Shown piece after piece: positions 22,201 to 31,125 of a stretch of DNA of 64,000 nt. The notes below the pieces were generated by a model. It was not told the origin of the DNA. It did no database searches and saw only the letters and a list, made by a program, of their open reading frames with translations. Positions within the stretch are counted from its first letter, which is position 1; every line of letters begins with the position of its first letter. Source of the DNA: Drosophila persimilis (taxonomy: Eukaryota; Arthropoda; Insecta; Diptera; Drosophilidae); contig NW_020825350.1 of assembly GCF_003286085.1 (NCBI RefSeq), forward strand, positions 558,001 through 622,000, read 5' to 3'. A program made the translations under genes and the position numbers.

Positions 22201-25177
22201 AGAAGTCATCGGACTTGGGCACCTGTATCTCCTCGTCTTTGGCCTCCTTGACCACGGCGGCCAGGCTGGACATCATCGATGGTGCGGACATGACTCGAAG
22301 CGCGAACCACGCGAAACTACGCAAGCTCTGGAGGCGTACTGATTGACCGTACAATTGACCGACTGTTCGAACCACTCGGGTGGCTTCGCTTTCCGCTCGG
22401 TTGTTTTGCGGTTTCTTTAGTCGGTTCGGTGGGCCTGGGCCTGGGCCAGCGTCTTGGCCCCCATGCTAATAAGATTCGTCATCACGTGCTAACGGGGGCC
22501 CTCTTTGGCAGCCACTTGACCTGGTTTGATTTGTCATCAGCGTCATGACCAGACCCATCGGCCCAGCCAGTGCTTCTCTAGATCCTTTTCCTCCATCTAA
22601 TCCAAGAAATCTAGTCTAAAACCCCTAAAAGTTCAAAATAATCACATGTATTTCGTGTGATCTTCAAATCGATCCCCAAATCGATCCTCAAATTGATCAC
22701 CAAATGCAATGTAAGTAAACGTGCGGTCATCATCTAGAGCTGATGCATTCCAGGTGATTCACTTGTCGAGTTTCTCCAGCAGAATACCGCTTTTGCTCTG
22801 TGTCTGCCTTTGGCAAATCCAATTAGCCGGCAGTTGGGGGATGACGTCCAGTCGGCCCCCCGTCGCCCGTTGCCCATTCCCTCTTCCACATCCCAGACTC
22901 AGACTCACCTCTACGGTAGTACTAGTAGTTCATTGGTACTCGTGCACTTTCTGCACTGGATGGCCGCCAATGGAGACTGGGAACTTCAGATGGATGTCCG
23001 GCATACTGGAGTCAAAGAAGATTAGGTAGTAGAGGGCCAAGACCATGCCCAGACCGCTGATGCCGCCCAAATAGAGGACGATGGAGATCAGGCGGAAGGT
23101 CTTTGACTCGAGGAAGGCGGGTGGCGGCTCTTCCTTGGGCAGGCACACATCGTCCTCTGGTGCGGAGGTCTCCTTCTCCTTTGGGTTCGAGGCTTTCCCG
23201 GCCATCGTTCCTATCGAACTGAGAAGTGAAAAAGCGGAATCTTTATTTAAACTGCAGTTAAAGTCGCCTCCAATTATGCAAATAGGTTCGGTTGACACTT
23301 AAGCTGACTGATGATTGACTGATCTGATCCCCTTTGATATATTTTGCAGCCATTGGAGGTGGAGGTGGCCTGGAGAAGCCCGAGAAGCAGGCAGAGAAGC
23401 CCAGGCCACACAGCTTCGAGGAGGCTATCACGATGACGGGAGTCGGGCGCTTCCACTACAAGCTGCTGCTCATCTGCGGCCTCTGCTTCATGTCCGTGAT
23501 GGTGGAGATCATGGGCGTCAGTCTGATCATGAACCAGATGAAGTGCGACCTCCAGCCTACGCTCAACCAACAGGGAATCTTGGCCTCGGCGGGATTTCTG
23601 GGCGTGGTGCTTAGCTCACATGGCATGGGCTTCCTCGCGGACACCTGGGGCAGGGTGACCACTCTCCGGTATGCCCTCTTTCTCGCCGCCGTTTGCTCGA
23701 TTGTGTCGGGCTTCTCAGTGAACATTTGGATGCTGATCGTCTTCCGATTCCTCACGGGCTTCTTCATCTCCGGAGGTCAGGCCTGTGTCTTCAGCTTATG
23801 CGGGGAGTTCCATGGCAGCGGTTCGAGGGTGCGGCATGTGACCCTGCTCTCGGGCTTTCTCTGTTTATCCATGATCTTTGCACCAGGTAAGCACTTTTGT
23901 TCTCATTTGCTGGACCACCTGGTCACCCATCTGGTGTCTCCTATCTCCCTCTCTTTTTAGCCATGGCCATCGGCATTCTCCCTGTTCGTATCGAAACCAT
24001 TGTCCTGGGCATGCGCTTCTCCTCGTGGCGCGTGCTGCTCATCGCCAACGTTTCCATCTCGCTGCTTGCCCTCGTGGGCCTCTCCACCTTGCCTGAGACG
24101 CCCAAGTACATGCTGGTTCAGGGCCAGGGCGAGGCAGCCTTGGAAACCCTTAAAATCATGTTCACCCAGAACACGCGCAAGCCTTGCTCCGAGTACCCTG
24201 TCCGGGAGATTGCACTGGAGAGCGGCGGGGCCAGTCTGTCGGATGTCCACGGGCTGGGCGACGCCGTGCGACTCGTGTGGCGCCAGACAGTGCCGCTCTT
24301 CTATCGCTCCAGGGTGGTGCACACACTGAACATCTGCACGATCCAGTTCCTCATCTACGGCATGGCGCAGGGCATCTTCATGTGGTTCCCCACTATTCTT
24401 GATGAGCTGGGATCGCGGGGCGGACAGGCAACGCTGCTCTGCCAAGTGCTGGAGGAGTTTGATGCGCAGGATACGCAGGAAGGCGGGGACGCTGCACAGG
24501 CCTGTGCCGTGGAGGTCGACACAAATACATACCAGGTGATGATCATCATTGGGGCCTCGTTCACAGGGATCTATCTGGTATTCGCCTACATCATCGATTA
24601 TACGGGGAAGAAGAACCTATTAAGTGAGTATCGAAAGCATATCGTAAGCAGAGTATCCATAAGCATTGGGTCTACATTCTAGAAGCTTAATTTGTTTCTT
24701 TCTCTTCATTTTTCACATCTCCCTTTTTCTTTTTGTGGTTCTTTGCTTTCAGTGGGGTGGATGGCTCTGACGATGATCTGCCTGGTGGGCCTGCACTATG
24801 TGGAGCAGTTCGCTCTTGTGGTAATCGGCCTGACCGTGGTCATGGCCATCGGGAACTGCGGCGGTCTGGTGAGCACCATCGCCATGGAGTTCTATCCCAC
24901 GAACATCAACGCCATGGGCATGTGCTTTATCATGATGGTGGGTCGCCTCGGGGCGGTGGTTGGCAGCAATGTGTTGGGTCGTCTGCTCTTCTCCAGCTGC
25001 GACACCGTGTTCTGGGCTCTGCTCGGCCTAGTCATCTTCCTCTGCAGCCTGGGCTACTTCCTGCCCGAGAAGCCGCGTCCCAAGAGAGTGACGACGCCGA
25101 CGCCGACGCCCTCAGCAACGGCAACGGCCATAGTGACGGCCACAACGACGCCGATCTTGGCAATTAGCTCTAAGTAG
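10207..25177 (+). CDS. SV2/SLC22-like major facilitator transporter, four coding exons
   Basis: The exons are 10207-10249, 23350-23886, 23961-24623 and 24753-25177. All junctions are phase 1 with consensus GT/AG, and the total is 1668 nt, a 555-residue protein. The first exon encodes MDNPAYVIDCEREF and ends at G|GTGAGT. It joins exon 2 in the correct phase, but the 13.1-kb intron makes this link an inference. The body has alternating hydrophobic helices as in 12-helix MFS carriers. The MFS loop motif appears as GFLADTWGRVTTLR after helix 2, and FRFLTGFFISGG and PETPKYML occur further on. A large loop with acidic and Cys residues lies near 24440-24530. The substrate is unknown; relatives carry organic ions or sit on vesicles. 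The tail is Thr/Pro-rich low complexity. The first intron contains the INAF genes and the second retroelement on the opposite strand. Confidence 0.8.
10250..11792 (+). other. First part of transporter intron 1, no gene seen
   Basis: This AT-rich DNA contains TATA dinucleotide runs (about 10950-10970), CATATG-type palindromes and scattered short repeats. I see no exon-like frame. Open frames on both strands here are repeat-driven. Confidence 0.5.
11797..12327 (-). repeat. 3' LTR of copy 2
   Basis: The 531-bp LTR on the reverse strand looks identical to 14259-14789. It is one base shorter than the copy 1 LTRs because a G is missing at the CCCTTGCCCGG position. Confidence 0.93.
12338..13759 (-). 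CDS. env: Intact env of copy 2
   Basis: The single open frame of 473 residues runs from ATG at 13759 to a stop beside the polypurine tract. It has an N-terminal hydrophobic signal, a basic RKER site at about residue 96 (likely furin cleavage, followed by a Gly/Ile-led segment) and a hydrophobic membrane anchor (about residues 400-425) with a cytoplasmic tail of about 45 residues. It matches the broken env of copy 1 closely but has seven A where copy 1 has eight. The product in this group is a membrane glycoprotein of insect endogenous retroviruses. Because the intron is already gone, its mRNA could be made from the LTR without splicing. Confidence 0.9.
   Translation of the reverse strand: MYANILILTFVILTTAEVIDYTHSDYLLLKDDRDVYTYETYAELFHITNLSFYREIIDKESKYVNKSINSDDEWEISMDLSLLKLMISELVPKRKERGINELGTIWKWIAGSPDHDDFLKIQNKVNELTENNNKQFVINSKFFKEIELLSNSLKNVIFNEETILRKHRLKLITFDLLNLVDTITLLKVNIFNTKILNKNEIEDIYKHEKHNVELSDLLDIATVKIIRNADLIIIYIKYPQIKDICKFYHARAISQNDGMLVISEKVCECKEKYYLMNNFKSETFNNYAQINLKSTCFTNLLNGFKANCTKKREKNKEIDIIQDGAILVSGKNIVDNTTLLGSYLLIFNNTIVINNITHINDKGKILKYISHHRYSDFELVDYIQSNDKQFSFDNVNILNPLITLGNTALPLTTLFLIILILLMLFYFGYKLTKFVLIKSIRIPSEEIVESNIQILSEEIRALSELQNVSGRNI
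13762..13763 (-). other. Splice scar: exact exon-exon junction of env RNA
   Basis: On the reverse strand the sequence reads GGATATTTC|AAAATGTATG. In copy 1 the left part is followed by GTGAGC at 3246 and the right part is preceded by TTTTTTCCAG at 8111. No bases are added or lost. Confidence 0.93.
13763..14258 (-). promoter_or_regulatory. Leader and primer site of copy 2
   Basis: This is the 496-bp counterpart of the copy 1 sequence 2755-3245, with the CAAATA array slightly changed in length (TATTTG on this strand, about 14011-14068). The primer binding site lies at 14241-14258 next to the LTR. Since the spliced RNA keeps this leader, any packaging signal upstream of the donor was retained. 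Confidence 0.85.
14259..14789 (-). repeat. 5' LTR of copy 2
   Basis: The LTR is 531 bp in reverse orientation. Its outer end is 113 bp downstream of the stop codon of the INAF gene at 14903, on the same strand. It carries an AATAAA-type signal that could end transcripts of that gene. Confidence 0.93.
14903..17790 (-). CDS. INAF-motif membrane protein with long C-terminal tail (two exons)
   Basis: The exons are 17790-17565 and 15792-14903. The donor is TGCG|GTAAGA, the acceptor is TCTTGCAG, and the phase-1 join gives 371 residues. Residues 35-60 form a membrane helix running into YYIFIWDP (56-63), the INAF motif known from the fly inaF locus, whose product is needed for TRP channel function in photoreceptors. 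The second exon adds about 296 residues of low-complexity, probably cytoplasmic sequence: Gln-rich (HLQQQRQQFLQKQHLHLQQLE), His-rich and Ser-rich, with basic patches. It is nested antisense in intron 1 of the transporter. The 3' end is close to element copy 2. Reading through the donor gives a short alternative ending at 17485. It probably belongs to the inaF cluster; which member is not clear. Confidence 0.75.
15836..17440 (-). other. Intron of the long INAF gene
   Basis: The intron (17564-15793) shows several TACATATGTA-type palindromes (16200-16225, 16795-16820, 16880-16900) and no exon-like frame that fits a splice pair. Confidence 0.5.
18267..18302. repeat. CT dinucleotide microsatellite
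   Basis: An almost pure CT run with one CC interruption, located in the presumed upstream region of the long INAF gene. Confidence 0.9.
19075..19148. repeat. Hexanucleotide array TCGGGC/TCGGTT/TCGGTC
   Basis: About a dozen imperfect 6-bp units. It creates long artificial Ser-Gly or Glu-Pro frames on the two strands that should not be read as genes. Confidence 0.85.
20612..20967. repeat. MITE-like dispersed repeat, copy A
   Basis: A perfect 15-bp inverted pair AGAGCCCTGCATGAA lies at 20612-20626 and, reversed, at 20953-20967. The left two thirds (20616-20845) align with 43089-43303, sharing blocks such as CATGTCTCTTTAATG and GCACTGCGGATTCAAATCAG. No clear target duplication is visible, so the element type is open. 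Confidence 0.55.
21219..21671 (-). CDS. INAF-motif small membrane protein, 150 residues
   Basis: The single exon starts at the ATG at 21671. The N-terminal half is Ser/Ala-rich and probably disordered. A basic-Cys stretch leads into a membrane helix (about residues 107-132) that ends IYHIFFWDSRMPP, the INAF motif (YYxxFWD type). A short basic tail follows. It is the third member, in transcription order, of a same-strand array. In D. melanogaster the inaF locus encodes several INAF proteins from one region and one of them supports the TRP channel. Which ortholog this is cannot be settled by reading. Confidence 0.78.
   Translation of the reverse strand: MSTMSASASSSSSVCGAATSSGAGNALGAATSIANLAKIVNIIESNVRADDCDEEELEASKAPTSGSSVRLASSSAPRRSTCSYVPKSPQLEEIVFAKPTCTERLARYFVIVIYLCGLCCLGFFLSIYHIFFWDSRMPPVFKGQKKPAFG
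22049..22291 (-). CDS. INAF-motif small membrane protein, 80 residues
   Basis: The first ATG in frame is at 22291; the longer frame upstream lacks an ATG. A short acidic N-terminus is followed by FESKTFRLL, a helix (about residues 37-62) and YYLFIWDSRMPP, then a short His/Pro tail. It shares the block ESKTFRL and the spacing with the neighbour at 23205-22930, so these two are the closest pair in the cluster and probably arose by tandem duplication. A single-pass protein with a cytoplasmic N-terminus is expected from the motif family. Confidence 0.78.
   Translation of the reverse strand: MSAPSMMSSLAAVVKEAKDEEIQVPKSDDFFESKTFRLLTLILYMGGVSGMGLTLAAYYLFIWDSRMPPLPVFKHTHPIG
22930..23205 (-). CDS. 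INAF-motif small membrane protein, 91 residues
   Basis: The start is the ATG at 23205, preceded by a TATA/Inr promoter. An earlier in-frame GTG at 23298 lies upstream of that promoter. Residues 31-37 (FLESKTF) lead into a membrane helix (about 38-62) with LYLGGISGLGMVLALYY, then FFDSSMPD, a slightly diverged INAF motif in which Trp is replaced by Phe. The tail is short, with VSIGGHPV. It is the first gene of the minus-strand array and lies 144 bp from the transporter's second exon on the opposite strand. Confidence 0.78.
   Translation of the reverse strand: MAGKASNPKEKETSAPEDDVCLPKEEPPPAFLESKTFRLISIVLYLGGISGLGMVLALYYLIFFDSSMPDIHLKFPVSIGGHPVQKVHEYQ
23219..23251 (-). promoter_or_regulatory. 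TATA and Inr of the first INAF gene
   Basis: On the minus strand TTTAAATAAAG (23251-23241) lies 31 bases before a TCAGTT initiator with A+1 at 23220. The implied 5' UTR before ATG 23205 is only 15 nt, unusually short. The site is inside transporter intron 1. Confidence 0.55.
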
Positions 25178-26004
25178 GATTAGTTTATACCCATTAAGAG
25201 GAACAGTAAAGCAAAAAAAAGAGCACAAAAATGTACACATACAAACAAAAACATGAAAAAACAGAAACCAGATGAGATGAGATGACACCCCGATGGGGCA
25301 AGAAACGGGTCTGGGAATGGGAATCAGGATCGGGATCGGGCTCGGGCTCGGGAACGGGAGCAGGCCACATTGGAAATGGATTAGGTAAATGTTTGTGCTC
25401 ATTCCTGTTTCATCTGCGTTGTTCTTGTCACCAAGGCAGGCGGCGGCTGCATTAACATTCCTAGCATTTGCCACAAACGGGCAGATCGGGGCGGGGCTGA
25501 GGGGTGGTGGTGTGGTGGGGTGGACTAAACGCATTCCAAGTGCCGTCGCATCACCAACTGCAACTTCAACTTCAACTTCAGCTGGTACTACGAGTTACAG
25601 GGTATTTTTTGAGCGCGAAGGCGTATCCTATGGTCTGAGGTGTTTGTCACTGTCACTGTCACTGTCCTCACTCCTCAAGAAATCTGTTAAATAAATAATT
25701 CTACATAGTTCAGAATAGTACAAATTGTTCAAAACCAACTAAAATGATGTGTTAAAGGTACAAATAATTATTTTATGGTTTGCTTTTGAAACAAAAACTT
25801 TACTAAAGAACTAAGTCTGCTTAGGCGGTATCTATAGGTCGGGTACCGTTTTGTAGGCTTTCCCCACTTGTTTGTCTGCGTTTTTGTGCGTTTGTTTTTG
25901 TATTTATTCAGCAAAACGGTATTTGCTCCGCCGGCTGGTCACAGTCTGAGGCGGCACCTCTGACCAATCCAAGCAGGCAACTGACCAACCTACCAAGCAG
26001 GCAT

Positions 26005-26005
26005 G

Positions 26006-26036
<31 letters not shown>
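26005..26036. repeat. GCAG tetranucleotide microsatellite
   Basis: About eight perfect AGGC/GCAG units within a wider GCAGG-rich stretch. Confidence 0.9.
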
Positions 26037-27705
26037 CCACTCACTCAGTAAGCAGCCAAACAACAAACCGTTGCCAATCATAACACACACGTTGCCACAG
26101 CTACAGCTTCTCTGCCACAGCCAGATAGATCCACAGACATTGGCAGTGGCAGTGCCAGTGCCATTGCGGATTCCGATGGCAGTTGCGATTCCCTCTGCCA
26201 CAATCGGAGCCCAAGAAGCGTCGCTGGATCGTTGGCCATTGATTGCCTAACTGCGCATTTCTCGACTTATATGGCATTGGCCAGATAACCACATAACAAC
26301 TGCCAGTCCCAGTCCCAGTACCAGTCCTAGTCTCAGTCTGAGTGTCAGTCTCTGTCTCAGTGGCAGTGCGAGTCCAATCCCAATCCCATTCCCATTCCCA
26401 GTTCCATTAGCCAACGGCATTGTCATTGCCATCGTGGAAGCATCTGCGCCATCTGTGGGGGCTGCAGGTAAAGTCGATTGCGAATCCAGTACACAACCCA
26501 CATCAACTATCCTTCAAGTCAGCTATAACTCCCAACTGAACGCGAAACTATTGTCGGGGTCACCAAATTCCGATTTGAATTCATCTCAAGCTCAAGTGCA
26601 GGTGAAAAATTAGACACTTCTCGAAAGGAGACGGCTAGATATCCTCCACAATCCACATAAGTAATATGAGATAGGATGCATCTATTATTTGAGGGGCAAC
26701 AAGCTTCTCTTTCTTCTCAGTTAAACTTCTGATGGGGTCGCCAGGCTACAAGTTACATATGTACACATGAACACTAGGCCCCCATGAGGGGCTTCCAAGT
26801 TTATTATATTGCGAATTATATCCAGAAGACAAGGCTAAATAATACGAATATTGTGATCTAATTTTTATCTTAGATTTCTTCGGAGCCAAAAATGTTTTTC
26901 AAACAATAAATGGTTCTTTGGCCGATTCTATTCAGGAAAACTATACATATTCTATGTAGTTATATACATATGTTATGTATGTATTTATAAACAAGTGCTT
27001 TTAACGCAAATGATTAGTTTAAAACTAAGATAACAGAAATACAAAGCTTTGGTTATCCAAATCGAATCGCTTAAGAAAGTGTGCTTATAGTACGAAAAGG
27101 ATACAGGAATCTCAGGTAAGGATTGTCTAAACGCCTCCTCTCTAGTCGCAGTCAGTCATTTCTCCATTTCCCCTTTCCCCTTGCGAGAACCACCAGTTAC
27201 TGGGTTTACCAAATGGCAATTGCAGGTGACACAATGAGTCGCAAAGCCACGCCACCACGACACAAGTGGCCCGACTGCCATCAATCTTGTCGGGGACCGT
27301 GTAAAGACGGAACGAGTCCCACTAACCCCATAATGGACACAAATTAGCATCGACATTAGCTTTCTGGCGGAGGCGACAACAATGACGGTGTCTGGGCGCA
27401 CTCAGCTTCATTTGCTTCTGGGTCACGACGAGACGGTGGCGAGGGCCCCAATTCGAGTCACTGGTGGTACAAGTCAATTGAGTCGAGTGGAGTTTTGAGG
27501 GGAGTAGGGCTGGAGGACGCCGACAACGCGCCATAAAATAAAATCAGAGATAAATGTCGCGTACAGCCAAATGGAGCAGCATCTTGAGAGCTTATCGAGC
27601 CAAAAAGCAAAAATAGTTAAATAGTCGACTTAGCCAAATGGGCACTCGGCGGCAGAGGACGCAGCGACGAAGGAGGCAATGGCAATGCCAGCGAGAACTA
27701 CCTGG

Positions 27706-27736
<31 letters not shown>

Positions 27737-27751
27737 GCAGCAGTAGCAGAG
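27706..27751. repeat. CAG trinucleotide array
   Basis: Fifteen or so CAG units with one CAA and one TAG interruption. A similar array with CATCAG borders is at 28815-28861. Confidence 0.9.
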
Positions 27752-28814
27752 CAGTCGTGAAGCAAAGGCAAGTGCGTTGAGGAATTACAATGATGACAGC
27801 AACAGAAGCAATGGCAGAGAGGGGAGAGAGGCAAAGTGTGCCAATGCCTGCCATAGAAACAGGCAATGGCGATAGTTTACACGCCAAGTGGGAAGAAAGA
27901 AATGAGAGAACAACTGCGACAGCGTCAGCGATGGCGATGGCGACGTCCGACGCGATGGTCGAGGCCAAGGCAGAGGCAGAGGCAGCGGCAGCGGCACCGC
28001 TGCTGCTGTTGATGATGCCAAATTCAAAAGCGGACTGCGCATGCGTGGAATGGGAATGAGAACGAGCTTGTGCGACGAGCGAAGACGAGTGGAGTTGTGA
28101 GGGGAGAGTGCTAAGAGTGGAGCTTGTAGAGGGGAGTGGGACTAGTAGTGGATTTGAAAGAGAAGAGCACGACGAGAAAAGAGATCGCAACGTGGGGTTG
28201 AGCTCTGAGAGAACGCGCGACGAGGAGCGCTATTCTGAGAGCAGAGATCTCTCTACAAGGAATGGAGCTGGCCGAGGAGAACATCGTAGCCTATCATAGC
28301 CTACTTTGTTGCCCTGGCACACATGTCGACGATGTACAAGGTTAAACTCCTGGAACTACTTCTTCAGGCTGCCGCACGGACAACCAAAAGGAAATATGCA
28401 GCTGTTGTAAGAGAATGCCTCACCCTATTTTAATACACCTTGTCCATGTTGAGCTAATGAAGCGAACGATCAGGACGTCGACGCCGACACCCGCCAACAA
28501 ACGTTATTTAATCACAATCGCAATAGCTGCAGCAGAAACAGCAGTCTGGACTGCCTGCAGCAGCAGAGGCAGCAGCAGCACCTGTTGCTGCAGACGCTGC
28601 TGCTTCTGCTGCTGCTGCAGCGGTACAGAATCCAAAGGAATGCAGCAAGAAATTAAGACTGGCTGTGGATGTTGCTGAGGCTCAGGCTGCGGCAGTGGCG
28701 TGTGGAGCACGGCGCGACGGCCAATCAATTCTCAGAAATGAAAACCCCGTCTTCGGTCTGTATTACCGTTGCCGTTGTTCTTTTTTCCTTCTTCTTTTGC
28801 TGCAGAAGCATCAT

Positions 28815-28860
<46 letters not shown>

Positions 28861-28861
28861 G
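28815..28861. repeat. CAG trinucleotide array
   Basis: A long CAG run in non-coding sequence. It drives opposite-strand Leu, Ala and Ser runs that are artefacts. Confidence 0.9.
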
Positions 28862-30459
28862 GGCAGCGGACAGAGAAAGAATGCGAAGAAATGCAAAATG
28901 CAAACACCACGAACCACAACCACTTTCCAAATGCATTCATGATGTTTACCGTTTAAATGCGCCCAGTTTCTGAGAGAGAGTGTGTGTGTGTGTGCAAAAG
29001 AGAATCTCAGCTTGTAGGATAGAAGAAGCCAGAGAGAGCTGAAGCGGCGGCAGCAGCAGCAGCCTCTCTAACAGCAAATGAGGAGAAAAGCACAAGGCAA
29101 GAACAACACCAGCATAAAAACCGTTGCACATCAGTCATGTGTGCGTGTGTAAGAGAGAGAATAGGCAGTCGTTTCCCGTCAAATGGTAAGCGGTGTCTGC
29201 AACAGTGCGGAAACGGAAATTTTCGGCTTATTCTTCAAATCAATTTAATCGCTAACTGTCCCCCAACCTTGATAAGTTCTCATCAGCCAGAATTCAGCAT
29301 TCAACCATCCACAGTTATGCTGGAAAGATCTGCTTCTATAGAACAAACATAAATGTTGCCCAATTGGGAACCCAAATAATTGCGCATTACAGTCTAAGCA
29401 GGAGTCAGCTTCCCCTACCCATACTATTACCACATCCACGCCGCTGCCGAAGCCGCACCCGCACCCGCTTACGCAGCTTTTGGTTTGGGCTTTTCGATAC
29501 CCCCAACAGGTGGGGTATATCGGTTCTGCTAATAGCGCTCCTCACCGGCGCTGTCTTGCTGAGAGCTAAAGCTTGCTTGGGTATTCACAGTCGAATACAG
29601 GCTCGCTCCGCCCGCTGCTAAAAATTTCTGCTTTGAAAGTTCAAGTTCAAGTGCGCCAAATCTACGACGCAACAAGCTTCCATGTTGGCGACATAGCGAG
29701 AAGCAAAAACAAAAATTGTTACGTTTTGGGCGCCGAAGCTTTTGATAGCAGATCGGTCCTTTCAATGGGAGTCATTTGATATGCGATTCCTTTTCGATCG
29801 AGTTCGACTGTACAATACATACTCGTACTCGAAGCTATGTGGAATGTGCAAAATAACGACTTCTTATATACGAAGCATTATTGAACAAACATTAAATGCA
29901 CATACATACATATGTATATATGTACATACATACATGTAAATTCTTAGGATCATAAAGATCTAAAAGCCATATAGGTCAAGAGGACCGCTAGTATGTACAT
30001 ACATACATATGTTTGAATGTATAGGCTTAAGTGCAGCTTTCATCAATATTAGAAAACTGAGTGACTGATCAATAATATACATATGTACATATGTATGTAA
30101 ATGCGCATAGAGCTTAAATGGCCCTTCATAATCTGCGATGCAAGTGCCAGAGTATACAAGTGTGCTCTCCTTGTGCTCCTTTTGCAGGAGCATCTTTGCC
30201 TAAAAGGTGGGTAGTGTAGTGGCAGATTTTATTGCTGATCGTGGCGCGTCTAATTGGCAAGCGATTCTATGTCATTAGGCCGCTTGATTAGCGGCGCCGC
30301 GCCGTCCAATATCTGTCTCAGTCTAGGCCTGGCCAAGTGCCACTACAAGAACAAACAAGCAGCAGAGCAGCAGAGGCCTAGGCCGGAGCATAGGCAGAAC
30401 CAGAGGAGGCAGAGAAAGAGAGTTTCTAGCAACAAGTTCTCTCGGCTGTGACTGTGCTC

Positions 30460-31125
30460 ATTTGTGCAGCTGCCAACAGTGTAGCAGTGTTTGAAAGCTC
30501 GTGGCGCAGCCGCAGCAGTCGCCGCAGCAGCAGCAGCAGCAGCCGAGGCCCGAAGCTTCTGCCGCAGTCGCTAGACTCTGCGCTCGTCTCCGCTCGGGCT
30601 CGTGCACCTGTGTCTGTGTGTATCTGTGTCTGGCTTGATTTTCTTCTTGTGTTCCCGACAGTTACATTACGAGGCCAAAGAAAGTATCTTGGCTGGTTTG
30701 CGTATTTCGCGTTCGTCGCTCGTCGAGTTCACACGTGCTGCTCGCTTGGCCGCTTGCTTGCCACATCGCTTCGCTTCGCATTGCATCGCATTGCATCGCA
30801 TCGCATCTCACCGTATCCCAGGCTTTGAGAATACGAATACGAATCCGAGTCCAAGTCTGAGTCCGAATCCGCTCGGATCGTGATCGAGCCTCGTTTTTCA
30901 GTTCTGCGACGCCCAAGTGCCGCCTGCCGCCTGCCTCCTCCTCCTCCTCCTCCTCCCCCCAGTGTCTAGTGTCAGTGTATTTTTTTGTTGTTGTTGTTTT
31001 ACAATTACCGTTACCTGCGCTAAAGCGCAGAATAAAAAAAATACAGCAAACGCGAGAGAGAGAAAGAACGAAAGAAAGAGAGCGAGCGAGCGAGTCCAGT
31101 TCAGTGAAGTGAGTGTTTTTTGCCC
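30460..31125 (+). other. Possible non-coding first exon
   Basis: The stretch starts near an initiator-like CTCATTTG (A at 30460), has the GC- and CAG-rich texture of fly 5' UTRs, and ends at a good donor CCC|GTAAGT at 31126. It could belong to the ZP gene at 44.5 kb, which lies on the same strand. No protein is predicted from it. Very tentative. Confidence 0.25.

Noticed and set aside
27630..28190. 186-codon minus-strand Ser/Leu-rich frame
   Set aside because: It follows CAG and GGCAGA repeats and has Leu, Ala and Ser runs on both strands with no domain or splice context.
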